12,132 nucleotides of DNA from JACPIL01 sp964362365 (GTDB lineage Archaea; Nanobdellota; Nanobdellia; Woesearchaeales; GW2011-AR9), in NCBI GenBank assembly GCA_964362365.1, contig CAYIEF010000034.1, positions 1 to 12,132 of the forward strand, read 5' to 3'. This document shows, in pieces, positions 1 to 7,133 of this stretch. Numbering within the stretch: position 1 is the stretch's first letter; each line of letters begins with the position of its first letter. Made by a program: the position numbers and the translations under genes. A model generated the notes under the pieces. It saw only the letters and a list, made by a program, of their open reading frames with translations, searched no databases and was not told the origin of the DNA.

Positions 1-1177
1 CGGTCGAAGTGATACTACTGGCTGTTACCGTTACTCCGGGATTGAACTTATCAACACTGAAGTTGAAAAAGACTGAGTTGTTTCGATTATCTACTGTATC
101 GTTAGCAAAAACCCTAACTGTCTGAGCAGTATTTTCTCCGGAAAGAGAGGATACATTATAATTTACGGTCCATTGGCCGGAATTGTTAATACCAGTAATG
201 TTAAAATCTGTTCCTGTCCCGTTGTCAAACACGAAGATGACACTGCCAACTACCGTTACGTTGTCAATAACGCTGACGTTAAAAGTCCTGTTACCAGTAG
301 TCACCGTAAAATTGGTCCCAAATTGAATAATAGGGCCATTCGTATTAACGATGTTAAACGTAACATTAGGCGGGGTCCTGTCAACCGTAAAGTTGTAGAT
401 GACCGAATTATTCAGGTTGTTAAAGGTCCCGTTACTCATGGTGTCATTAGCCATTATCCTTACCAGCTGATTTCTTTCTTCTGCAAGGACAGAAACATTA
501 TAGCTCACAGACCATTGGCCTGAATTGTTAATCCCGGTAATGTTGAAATCCAGTCCAGTACCGTTGTCAAACCAGAAATATACAGAGTCTACTTCAAACT
601 GTTTGCTGGCGTTATCAACTTGAGCCGGCTTAATATCAAAGACCGTAACGTTAAAAGTCTGGTTGCTGGAGCGAACACTGAAGTTCATACCTTGTTGAAG
701 AGCAGGGTTATTCGTACTATTTAAGTTAATCGTCACATTGGGAGGAGTATTGTCAATAGTGATGTTAGTACTGCTGTTTTGAGCATAACCAATAAAAGTT
801 TGAGTAACACCTCCAGACACGTTATAAACCCATACTGTTAGATTATATTTCCCATCGGGAAGAATGAGCGTATTAAAAGATCCATTTCCGAAGTTGGTTT
901 GATTAGCAGTAGTATTAGATTGATTAATATTGTTAAAAAACGTGCCAGTCATATTATACCATCGAAAGGAAACATTCACGATATCCCTTCCGTGAGTTCC
1001 GTTGGCCAAGATAGTCACGTTTAAATTTATAGAGCCTACAAAATTTTGACCAGGTAAAGGTGTCACCCTACCAACTACTATATCCAGAAGGTGTCCCCCT
1101 AAATGAGCAAAAACCAAAAATGATAAGCCAACCACTATCAACATCAAAACCAACAAACCTTTCAATCCTTTTCTCAT
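1..1177 (-). CDS. Secreted, heavily N-glycosylatable surface protein with Ig-like repeats (N-terminal part, cut by window edge)
   Basis: An open reading frame runs leftward from an ATG at 1177-1175 off the window edge, giving 392 visible residues with no stop, so the C-terminus is missing. Residues 1-24 look like a signal peptide (basic MRKGLKG, then a hydrophobic run ending VFA before HLGG). The rest is beta-rich and full of Asn, Thr and Ser. By hand count it has about 38 N-x-S/T sequons, roughly one per ten residues. Two long homologous segments (about residues 141-264 and 265-374) share DNGTG-DFNITGINNSGQW and TPPNVT motifs, and a third copy begins at about 375. The layout fits an archaeal S-layer-like or adhesin protein exposed on the cell surface; the exact role is not recognisable. 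A GAGGT ribosome-binding site lies about 10 bases before the ATG, supporting this start. The gene is transcribed divergently from pgk. Confidence 0.85.
   Translation of the reverse strand, partial: MRKGLKGLLVLMLIVVGLSFLVFAHLGGHLLDIVVGRVTPLPGQNFVGSINLNVTILANGTHGRDIVNVSFRWYNMTGTFFNNINQSNTTANQTNFGNGSFNTLILPDGKYNLTVWVYNVSGGVTQTFIGYAQNSSTNITIDNTPPNVTINLNSTNNPALQQGMNFSVRSSNQTFNVTVFDIKPAQVDNASKQFEVDSVYFWFDNGTGLDFNITGINNSGQWSVSYNVSVLAEERNQLVRIMANDTMSNGTFNNLNNSVIYNFTVDRTPPNVTFNIVNTNGPIIQFGTNFTVTTGNRTFNVSVIDNVTVVGSVIFVFDNGTGTDFNITGINNSGQWTVNYNVSSLSGENTAQTVRVFANDTVDNRNNSVFFNFSVDKFNPGVTVTASSITST
56..757 (-). repeat. Two tandem Ig-like repeat units within the surface protein
   Basis: Unit 1 covers codons about 141-264 and unit 2 about 265-374. 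Both contain, in order, a proline-asparagine entry (TPPNVT), an NxTFNVxV strand, a FDNGTG turn, DFNITGINNSGQW and an ANDT exit strand. The spacing of the FDNGTG motifs is 114 residues. Unit 1 carries about ten extra residues before its FDNGTG. The units are diverged at the DNA level, so this is an old domain duplication rather than a recent DNA repeat. A third copy starts at the window edge, so the array continues outside. Confidence 0.75.
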
Positions 1178-1220
1178 GTTAACATCCTACCTCTTTTCAG
1201 TGATTATGATTATGAACTAA

Positions 1221-1230
1221 GTTCTAGAAC
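1221..1230. promoter_or_regulatory. Perfect 10-bp palindrome GTTCTAGAAC near the expected transcription start of the surface-protein gene
   Basis: GTTCTAGAAC reads the same on both strands and lies between the proposed minus-strand TATA box (1241-1250) and the surface-protein ATG, near the expected transcription start. That position would suit an operator for a dimeric regulator, but a 10-bp palindrome can also occur by chance and nothing else in the sequence identifies a regulator. Confidence 0.3.
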
Positions 1231-1240
1231 AAATCATAGG

Positions 1241-1250
1241 TGTTTATAAT
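1241..1250 (-). promoter_or_regulatory. Probable TATA box of the surface-protein gene
   Basis: On the minus strand this reads ATTATAAACA, an archaeal TATA-like element about 65-75 bases before the ATG. Initiation about 25 bases downstream would give a leader of roughly 45 bases containing the GAGGT ribosome-binding site. Confidence 0.45.
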
Positions 1251-1294
1251 AGTTTATGACTACTTTAGAATAGTGAGCCATTTTACTACGCAGA

Positions 1295-1304
1295 TTTTAT
1301 ATAC
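1295..1304 (+). promoter_or_regulatory. TATA box of the pgk operon, leaderless type
   Basis: TTTTATATAC lies 22-31 bases before the pgk ATG. Archaeal transcription starts about 25 bases after the TATA centre, so the transcript should begin at or next to the start codon. No Shine-Dalgarno sequence precedes this ATG, in line with a leaderless mRNA. Confidence 0.7.
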
Positions 1305-1325
1305 AATAAATCTCTTCTTGAGAGC

Positions 1326-2594
1326 ATGAAACACTTCTTATTAACAGAACTCCCACTGCAAAACAAGACCGTTTTCCTTCGCGTAGATTATAATGTTCCT
1401 TTTTCAGAAAACAAGACTATTACAGATAATACTAAAATAAAAGCATCCCTTCCTACTATTAAATATTTACTCCAAAATAATTGTAAAATTATTCTGGCTA
1501 CTCATTTCGGCAGGCCGAAAGGATTTTCACAAGAATACTCGGTAGCACCATTAGCCAAGGAACTACAAAAGTTGCTTCCTGCAAAAAAAATAGTAACATT
1601 AAACGATTGCGTCGGTAAAAAGATACTTGAAACCATACGGCAAGGAAAACCACAAACCATTTTTATGCTTGAAAATCTCAGATTTTATCCAGAAGAAGAA
1701 AAAAATGATTCTTTTTTCGCCCATTCCTTAGCGAACCTGGCAGATTTGTACGTTAACGACGCCTTCGGGGTTGCGCACAGAAAACATGCATCAGTGTGCG
1801 CTATAACTAAATTTCTTCCTTCTGCTGCCGGCCTTCTCTTAGAGAACGAAATCCGATCGCTCTCCCAAGCATTAAATCCAACCAAGCCTTCCGTATGGAT
1901 CATGGGAGGAGCAAAGTTAGACAAAATCACTCTCTTGGAACGGGCTCTCAAAAAGTATGATCGGATATTAATAGGCGGAGCACTCGCCTTTGCCTTCCTG
2001 AAAGCGAAAGGCATTCCGGTGGGTGCTTCAAAAACGGATGCGGCTTCGATCGAAGTTGCAAAGAAAATTCTCAACAGCAAATATGCTGGCAAAATAATTC
2101 TCCCTCTTGATTTTAATGTTGCCGAATTTTTTTCTCCCAGAGCAAAGGCAAGCACGGTAGATTACCCCCATATTCAGCCGCATCAAGTAGGCTTGGACCT
2201 CGGTCCAAAAACAATTGCCTTATTTAGACGATATCTGGCTTCCGCAAAAACAGTGGTCTGGAATGGCCCTCTTGGATATATCGAATGGGCAAAATTTGCT
2301 GTCTCGACCAAAGAGATTGCCCGTTTCTTAGGGAAATTAGAAAATGCTGTCACCATCGCTGGAGGAGGCGAAACTGCAGAAGTGTTGATCAAGTTCCATC
2401 TCCATCACAATTTAACCCACGTTTCAACCGGAGGGGGAGCGGCTTTAGAATTCTTAGCCGAAGAAGGAAGATTACCTGTTTTAGAATGCTTGGAAAAGAA
2501 CTATAAGAAGTTTAAAAGTAGTGTAAAATCAGGGGAGACTAATAAATTTCGAAAGACTTATATAATTCCATTATTTTGGAATAATCATTCCTAA
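1326..2594 (+). CDS. pgk: Phosphoglycerate kinase, bacterial sequence type
   Basis: Catalyses the reversible phosphate transfer between 1,3-bisphosphoglycerate and ADP, the first ATP-yielding step of lower glycolysis, in the cytoplasm. Of 422 residues, the N-terminal phosphoglycerate-binding domain shows RVDYNVP (19-25), HFGRPKG (60-66), ENLRF (116-120) and the AHRKHAS loop (150-156). The C-terminal nucleotide domain shows GGAK (194-197), VWNGPLG (311-317) with E320, GGGETAEV (346-353) and STGGGAALEFL (367-377). RVDYNVP and HFGRPKG are bacterial rather than archaeal spellings, suggesting old transfer. Two oddities: the GGAK-LDK loop seems one residue shorter than the common GGAKVSDK form, and about 30 residues (Cys/Lys rich, ending PLFWNNHS) follow the usual end of the family. 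It is first in a likely operon; the nucleotidyltransferase gene starts 10 bases after its stop. Confidence 0.96.
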   Translation: MKHFLLTELPLQNKTVFLRVDYNVPFSENKTITDNTKIKASLPTIKYLLQNNCKIILATHFGRPKGFSQEYSVAPLAKELQKLLPAKKIVTLNDCVGKKILETIRQGKPQTIFMLENLRFYPEEEKNDSFFAHSLANLADLYVNDAFGVAHRKHASVCAITKFLPSAAGLLLENEIRSLSQALNPTKPSVWIMGGAKLDKITLLERALKKYDRILIGGALAFAFLKAKGIPVGASKTDAASIEVAKKILNSKYAGKIILPLDFNVAEFFSPRAKASTVDYPHIQPHQVGLDLGPKTIALFRRYLASAKTVVWNGPLGYIEWAKFAVSTKEIARFLGKLENAVTIAGGGETAEVLIKFHLHHNLTHVSTGGGAALEFLAEEGRLPVLECLEKNYKKFKSSVKSGETNKFRKTYIIPLFWNNHS

Positions 2595-2604
2595 AAATTG
2601 GAAA

Positions 2605-3222
2605 ATGTTAACTAAAGAGCATACCATACTTGAACCATTTGCTAAAGAAGCGTGGAAGAAATTTACATTCAAAGAAATTAAAAAACTCTCCCATAATAAA
2701 TCGAATAATTATGTTCATACTGCTCTTAAGAGGTTTGTTGCTTCAGAGCTTCTTCAAGGGCAAAAAATAGGCAACAACATTGTTTACTCATTAACAAAAA
2801 AAATACCTTCATTAAATACTATTGGTTTCGTTGCTGAGTATAAAGCAAATACCGCTAAGCATATCCCGAACAAAAATATCCAAAAAATCATCAATAAAAT
2901 TAAAACTGCTTTCTACATTTTCATTGTTACCGGCAGTTATGCCAAAGCCAAGCAGAAAGAAACTTCTGATTTAGATGTAGTTATTATTTGCGATAATAAG
3001 CAAGAGCCTAATGCTATTCTCTCTCAAATAAAATTAGAATCAGAATTAATGATCCCAGAAGTTCATCCGTACGTATTTACTCAAGAGCAGTTTTATCAAA
3101 TGCTTACAACAAAAGAAGAAAATTATGGGAAAGAAATTGCGAGGAACAATTTGATAATAACTGGAGGAAAAGCATATTATTTAATGCTCTCGGAGGCGAT
3201 CGAACATGGATTCAACGGCTAA
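2605..3222 (+). CDS. Winged-helix plus MNT-type nucleotidyltransferase (antitoxin-like)
   Basis: Residues about 10-65 look like a winged helix (two helices, a Lys/Asn-rich recognition helix and a wing ending in NNIVYSLTKK). Residues about 100-155 form a minimal nucleotidyltransferase: GSYAKAK (110-116) followed by SDLDVVI with D122 and D124 as the metal-binding pair, and E152 as a possible third acid. Proteins of this family pair with HEPN toxins; in MntA-HepT systems the nucleotidyltransferase AMPylates the HEPN partner and blocks it. The ATG is 10 bases after the pgk stop with no strong ribosome-binding site, so expression probably depends on pgk transcription. The last 17 bases overlap the HEPN gene. 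The winged helix suggests DNA binding, possibly autoregulation. Family call is firm; partner chemistry is inferred. Confidence 0.85.
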   Translation: MLTKEHTILEPFAKEAWKKFTFKEIKKLSHNKSNNYVHTALKRFVASELLQGQKIGNNIVYSLTKKIPSLNTIGFVAEYKANTAKHIPNKNIQKIINKIKTAFYIFIVTGSYAKAKQKETSDLDVVIICDNKQEPNAILSQIKLESELMIPEVHPYVFTQEQFYQMLTTKEENYGKEIARNNLIITGGKAYYLMLSEAIEHGFNG

Positions 3223-3682
3223 AATCTACTTACAGAGAGCGCTCAATGAAATCAGCGCGGCAAAACTGTTATTTGCTATCTCAAATGACCAAAAGAAGAA
3301 ACAGGAATTCCAAATAGAAGAAGAAACAACCTTCTTTAGTTCAGTTATTTCACACTCCTATTACGGTATTTTTTATGGTGCAAAAGCCATTCTTCTTACA
3401 AAAAGCATTAAAACGGAAATGCCCGATGTTCATAAAAAGACCTATGAAGCATTTGAAGAACATTTCGTCAAAACTGGAATTCTGGATATGGAATTGCTCC
3501 AAATTTATCAGAAAATGATTGTTCGAGCGGATGAACTTCTGCAAATTTTTAAAGACGAAAAATGGAAACGGGGACATTTCACCTACCAAACCATCCCTCA
3601 AGCAAATAAAAAACCTGCGGAGCAATCAACACAGAATGCTTTGACATTCGTTAAAAACATTAAACTCATAATCGAAAAATAG
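3206..3682 (+). CDS. HEPN-domain protein, partner of the upstream nucleotidyltransferase
   Basis: A 158-residue, mostly helical protein. HEPN signatures are the helix SHSYYGIFYGAKAILL (49-64, like the family's AYYAxFxAAxALL), KTYEAFEEHFVKTGIL (78-93) and the end motif KRGHFTY (121-127) followed by an Ala/Gln-rich helix. HEPN RNases of the HepT type use R-x4-6-H with a nearby Tyr; here R122 and Y127 are present but the His sits only two residues after the Arg (R-G-H-F-T-Y), closer to the R-x-x-A-D-Y form of the other HEPN families. RNase activity is therefore uncertain. Its ATG lies inside the 3' end of the nucleotidyltransferase gene (17-base overlap), typical of translational coupling in a two-gene toxin-antitoxin or stress module. 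Confidence 0.85.
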   Translation: MDSTAKIYLQRALNEISAAKLLFAISNDQKKKQEFQIEEETTFFSSVISHSYYGIFYGAKAILLTKSIKTEMPDVHKKTYEAFEEHFVKTGILDMELLQIYQKMIVRADELLQIFKDEKWKRGHFTYQTIPQANKKPAEQSTQNALTFVKNIKLIIEK

Positions 3683-3709
3683 CGCCCTACCCACTCATTA
3701 TTATTATGA

Positions 3710-4990
3710 TTATTTTTTCTGTTCCAGCACTAGAACCACCTTTCTGCCAAAACTGGATTTGATCAAGCTTTGAAGATCCCCCTGTTCACGTGCAAGTAAC
3801 TGCTGCAATTTAGTTGATTTTTGGTTAAGTACAGAAATATCTTCCTCCAACTTTTTGACTTGTTTTACATAATGCTCTAGCCTATACGCAGCATCATCTA
3901 CCTTAATCACAAAAAAATTATTATGGACTTGACCAGTGACTTCCTTTAATTCTATTTGCAACCCTTTATAATCTTCTTTTACAGCACGTAAGCGCTGGTT
4001 ATATATGCCTTCCAAGGCCGAAAGTGAAGAGACCATCGTTTCTTGATGTAGATTAAACTTTCCCTGCCGGAGCAATTCAGCAATCTTCTCAAGGATTTCT
4101 AACACAAACAACCCTTCATCTTGGAAAAAGGAAGAAAGAGGATCTTTGATGTAGGAAAACAACAAGCCGTTAGACGGTTCTATTTCCTGGTATTGCTGCA
4201 GCAGAGGCTTTATTTTAGAGAAAAAAGAAAGGACCTCCATCTCTTTTTCTTCCATTTTGCCTTCTAATTCCTTTTTCTTTTTGGCGAGCTCATCTATATC
4301 AAGATTCTTTTTATCCCCATGAAGCTGTTGCAACGATTTTTCTTTCTCTTCCTTTTTTTGCTGAGCTGCTGCCAACCGGCTCATTTTTAATTCCCTCTCT
4401 TGATGCAGCTGCTGCAGATGGGCAATAGCACGGCGCACATACTCTGCTTTTGAATCGATAACTTGGACCGCATGATATTTGCTCTCGGTAATTTTTAGAT
4501 CAAGTTTTTTTCTCGAGGCGTCTAAATCCAAAAGTGCTGCTAACAAAGGATTAGTATCAGAATTTGCATCCTCTTCTAAGATAAAACTAAAATCGTGAAA
4601 AAAATCTGTAGCTTCTATCTTTTCAATTAAGCCATGTAATCTTTTTTCCAATTCCTGATTTACTGCTAATACTTCTCCGACGACCGGTTGGTTTGGAAAA
4701 TGCAACAAGTCTAAAATCTGCCTGGCCTCCCGAAAAATTGGGATAATCTCATTGGCGCTGGGATGTAATCGTACTTTTTTCGACCAACTATCCAATTGCG
4801 CTTCTAAAGCCCAGCGTTTATCTTCCAGAATCTTCGCATGTTCTTTGACTGCAGGAAGGAGATTATGTTGTTCTACTATTTCCCGCGAACGCTGCTGCAT
4901 CCATTCCTGAAGCTGGGAAATAGAAAGCGTTTCTTGATCATCCTTTGGCGCACTCTTCAAAAATAATACTGCTTTTTGCAGCCAGCTCAC
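3710..4990 (-). CDS. Cytoplasmic long coiled-coil protein, function unknown
   Basis: A 426-residue protein without signal peptide, membrane segment, Walker motif or other catalytic signature. Residues about 155-265 (Lys/Glu/Gln heptads, including KKKELEGKMEEKEMEV) and about 330-412 look like two long coiled coils separated by a helical, less charged middle (265-330). This could form an antiparallel rod or a scaffold. There is no ATPase head as in SMC or Rad50 proteins. The start is GTG at 4990-4988: it has an AGAGGTGG ribosome-binding site (5003-4996) five bases upstream and a TATA box 34 bases upstream. No in-frame ATG lies near it. The gene lies 75 bases behind the nuclease gene but seems to have its own promoter. 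I do not recognise the family. Confidence 0.85.
   Translation of the reverse strand: MSWLQKAVLFLKSAPKDDQETLSISQLQEWMQQRSREIVEQHNLLPAVKEHAKILEDKRWALEAQLDSWSKKVRLHPSANEIIPIFREARQILDLLHFPNQPVVGEVLAVNQELEKRLHGLIEKIEATDFFHDFSFILEEDANSDTNPLLAALLDLDASRKKLDLKITESKYHAVQVIDSKAEYVRRAIAHLQQLHQERELKMSRLAAAQQKKEEKEKSLQQLHGDKKNLDIDELAKKKKELEGKMEEKEMEVLSFFSKIKPLLQQYQEIEPSNGLLFSYIKDPLSSFFQDEGLFVLEILEKIAELLRQGKFNLHQETMVSSLSALEGIYNQRLRAVKEDYKGLQIELKEVTGQVHNNFFVIKVDDAAYRLEHYVKQVKKLEEDISVLNQKSTKLQQLLAREQGDLQSLIKSSFGRKVVLVLEQKK
3713..3718 (+). terminator. T6 tract, likely terminator of the pgk operon
   Basis: A run of six T follows the HEPN stop by 30 bases, after a TTATTATTATGATTA stretch. Archaeal RNA polymerase stops at such U-tracts. 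It overlaps the end of the convergent coiled-coil gene. Confidence 0.45.
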
Positions 4991-4995
4991 TTACA

Positions 4996-5003
4996 CCACC
5001 TCT
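4996..5003 (-). promoter_or_regulatory. Ribosome-binding site that fixes the GTG start of the coiled-coil gene
   Basis: The minus strand reads AGAGGTGG, five bases before GTG at 4990. It is one of the strongest Shine-Dalgarno matches in the window and supports the non-ATG start. Confidence 0.65.
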
Positions 5004-5023
5004 AATTAAAATCTAAAGTAACA

Positions 5024-5033
5024 CTATATAATC
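5024..5033 (-). promoter_or_regulatory. TATA box of the coiled-coil gene
   Basis: The minus strand reads GATTATATAG, centred about 38 bases before the GTG. Initiation about 25 bases on would give a leader of some 10-15 bases that includes the AGAGGTGG site, so this gene can be transcribed independently of the ychF-nuclease pair. Confidence 0.55.
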
Positions 5034-5065
5034 ATTTCTGTAGGTAAGGATATAGGAAAAGTCTC

Positions 5066-5860
5066 TTATTTAGAGGGATTTTTGTAATGAGTTCTTCTAC
5101 TATAGACTATTTGTGGTCTTGCAGCTTTATCAATGTTTACCTCCTCTCTTTCTACCCACTTATAACTACACGCTTTACATTCCTTTATATTTTTGTAAAT
5201 GTTAATTCTTTCAATTCTTTTCTTAAAGTCAGAGTAAGTGCTATTTTTATGAGAACCATCTGAATAAAGCCATCTTGTCTCAACCCTATACTCCCAAGGC
5301 ACCTTTTCCATTTTCTCAAAATCTCTACTTACATGCATCTTTACAAAGGCTCTTTTGCAATTCAAGCATCTAGTTTTACTAAACACAATGATTAGAATAA
5401 CATTTATAGATAAAAGTGTAAGAAAAATCCAATAGGAAAGAGGGGATAAAAAAAGAAAAAAAGCTGCAGTAAATATGGAAATGATTAAGGGATTTTTGTA
5501 AAAAGGTAAAGTTTCAATCGGCATTAACGAATCAAGCTTTTTTTTAATAACGCTTGAAACATAATTGAGCTGCTTAGGAAATATCCATATACAATTAATA
5601 TTGTTCAACTCATAAGCATTCTTCTTTCTGTGATACCTTTGTCTCTCTTGATCTCGTTCTTCAAAATATTTTTTATCCCACCCTCCTAGGTATTCAAGAT
5701 AAACATTATATTTTGGCAGAAAAAAATCAGCTCTTCTACTTCCCTGGTAGTCCCCTTTTAGAAAATGGATTTCTTTTTCTTGCTCATATTTTATACCTAA
5801 ACTTTCAAGTGCAGCACGGACAGCTCTTTCACCATCAGATTCTTTATTCGTACCTCTCAT
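5066..5860 (-). CDS. Membrane-anchored PD-(D/E)XK nuclease-like protein with split zinc ribbon
   Basis: The N-terminal 100 residues resemble the restriction-endonuclease-like fold: E11 in SDGERAVRAALESLGI, then RRADFFLPKYNVYLEYLGG with D45 and E56, and a basic helix (RQRYHRKK). This matches the E...D...E-x pattern of nuclease domains spelled PDFYLP..YIEY elsewhere; the usual Lys of E-x-K is not obvious (EYL here). Two hydrophobic segments follow (about 124-139 and 141-161), then a zinc-ribbon pattern: CLNC (165-168) and CKAC (228-231), 60 residues apart. A two-helix hairpin would put nuclease and zinc ribbon on the same side, presumably cytoplasmic. The ATG (5860-5858) touches the ychF stop (TGAATG), so translation is probably coupled to ychF. 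Nuclease fold is likely, activity and target unknown. Confidence 0.75.
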   Translation of the reverse strand: MRGTNKESDGERAVRAALESLGIKYEQEKEIHFLKGDYQGSRRADFFLPKYNVYLEYLGGWDKKYFEERDQERQRYHRKKNAYELNNINCIWIFPKQLNYVSSVIKKKLDSLMPIETLPFYKNPLIISIFTAAFFLFLSPLSYWIFLTLLSINVILIIVFSKTRCLNCKRAFVKMHVSRDFEKMEKVPWEYRVETRWLYSDGSHKNSTYSDFKKRIERINIYKNIKECKACSYKWVEREEVNIDKAARPQIVYSRRTHYKNPSK

Positions 5861-7060
5861 TCACTTTCCAGAGACAATCTCCAGCACATCTAAATTCTTC
5901 AAAGCATAATCCTTGCCAACCGTTTTCTTAGTCCGCACATCTTTTGCGCAGATGAAATTCTTTCCTAGATCGGTGTGCAATTTGTAGGCAAAATCTAATG
6001 CTGTGCTTTTTGGAGGCATCAAGAAACAATCCGGCAAAACATTACCATCTTTATCTTCTAACTTACTTACACCGCCAGGAAAGATAGCCAAATATTGCAG
6101 TAGTTTAAACACTGCGCTGTCCAAAGCTTCCTGGACGCCGGTAGAATAATAAACATTCAATATTTTATGCTGAATAAATTCTAAGGCTTTCTTCTGCCGT
6201 TCATTTAATTTCTCTGGCTGCAGGACGGTAAACTGTTTTTCCCCGGGAACATATTCAATCAATCCTGTTTTAGCTGCTTCCCGCAGGGCGATTTCTGCTT
6301 CGGCAGAGCAGGGAATAAATGTATACTCCAAAAATTCTTCTCGCAAGCGCTTCAGATTCCCTGCAGCAGTGGAAACATCAGCTTTGTTGCAGGCGATAAG
6401 CATCGGTTTGGTTTTCTTTCGCAGATATACTGCCAGACTCTTCAAATTTGCTTCAGACCAGACGTTTGGTTTCTCTTTATCCAAGCCAAGCTTTTCTATG
6501 GCTTCCTCAACCATCGCTTCTGTAACTTTTAAGCCAGATAACTGTTTTCCTAAAGCTTTTTGGATCTCTATTTTCTCCTGCATTACCGTACGTGCAAACT
6601 TCTCCCAACCTTTCTGGATAATACCCAGATACCACATATCTAACTCTACTTCCAGAAAGCGAACATCTTCCAGAGGATCATAACTTCCTGCTTCTACTAC
6701 TTCGCCTTTTTCATTGGTAGAGCCAGAAACATCGATGACATGAATCAAGGCATCAGCCTGGCGCAAGTCATCAAGAAATTTATTGCCCATTCCTAAACCT
6801 TGGTGTGCTCCGGGAACTAGTCCAGCTACATCTAACAGCTGCACTGGGACGAAACGGAATTCTTTCACCACATAGCCATTACGTGGATTAGAAACTTTGC
6901 CGAATTCTCGAGCCACATCTTTTACTTTCACATAACCAACACCGGAATTAGGCTTTATGGTTGCAAAAGGATAGTTAGCTATCTCTACTTCCGCTAAAGT
7001 AGCGGCCTTGAAAAAAGTGCTTTTCCCTACGTTAGGTTTTCCTACTATACCTATAAGCAT
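5861..7060 (-). CDS. ychF: YchF/OLA1-type GTPase with TGS domain
   Basis: An Obg-family P-loop NTPase that binds ribosomes in other organisms; many members prefer ATP. With the start at 7060 it has 399 residues: G1 GKPNVGKST (7-15), G3 DVAGLVPGAHQGLGMGNKFL (77-96), NKAD (225-228), a helical insert (about 130-200) and a C-terminal TGS domain (about 330-397, MPPKSTALDFAYKLHTDLG). The G1 motif lies right after MLIGIV, the family's usual N-terminus. Upstream in-frame starts (TTG 7090, ATG 7075) would add 10 or 5 residues (MEPTSMEEKI...), but the GGAGG at 7073-7069 sits 8 bases before the ATG at 7060 and decides for it. The nuclease-like gene follows without a gap. Probably housekeeping, linked to translation. 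Confidence 0.95.
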   Translation of the reverse strand: MLIGIVGKPNVGKSTFFKAATLAEVEIANYPFATIKPNSGVGYVKVKDVAREFGKVSNPRNGYVVKEFRFVPVQLLDVAGLVPGAHQGLGMGNKFLDDLRQADALIHVIDVSGSTNEKGEVVEAGSYDPLEDVRFLEVELDMWYLGIIQKGWEKFARTVMQEKIEIQKALGKQLSGLKVTEAMVEEAIEKLGLDKEKPNVWSEANLKSLAVYLRKKTKPMLIACNKADVSTAAGNLKRLREEFLEYTFIPCSAEAEIALREAAKTGLIEYVPGEKQFTVLQPEKLNERQKKALEFIQHKILNVYYSTGVQEALDSAVFKLLQYLAIFPGGVSKLEDKDGNVLPDCFLMPPKSTALDFAYKLHTDLGKNFICAKDVRTKKTVGKDYALKNLDVLEIVSGK

Positions 7061-7068
7061 GATTTTTT

Positions 7069-7073
7069 CCTCC
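7069..7073 (-). promoter_or_regulatory. GGAGG ribosome-binding site that decides the ychF start
   Basis: GGAGG on the minus strand is followed by an 8-base spacer (AAAAAATC) and ATG at 7060. It overlaps the alternative ATG at 7075, which makes that upstream start unlikely. Confidence 0.75.
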
Positions 7074-7133
7074 ATGCTTGTAGGCTCCAAGTGTTAACGC
7101 GGTTGCCGATTAACATTTTGGGTTCGAATTCCA

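Noticed and set aside
173..523. Plus-strand reading frame of 116 codons
   Set aside because: It lies antisense to the repeats of the surface protein, begins without promoter or ribosome-binding site, and its sequence is the mirror of Asn/Thr-rich codons. The minus-strand frame is open over the whole 1-1177 and starts with a signal peptide.
1685..2155. Minus-strand frame of 156 codons inside pgk
   Set aside because: It is fully antisense to conserved pgk motifs and has no promoter of its own; a shadow frame.
3710..4990. SMC or Rad50-type ATPase
   Set aside because: No Walker A, signature or Walker B motif, and no hinge of the SMC type; only coiled coils.
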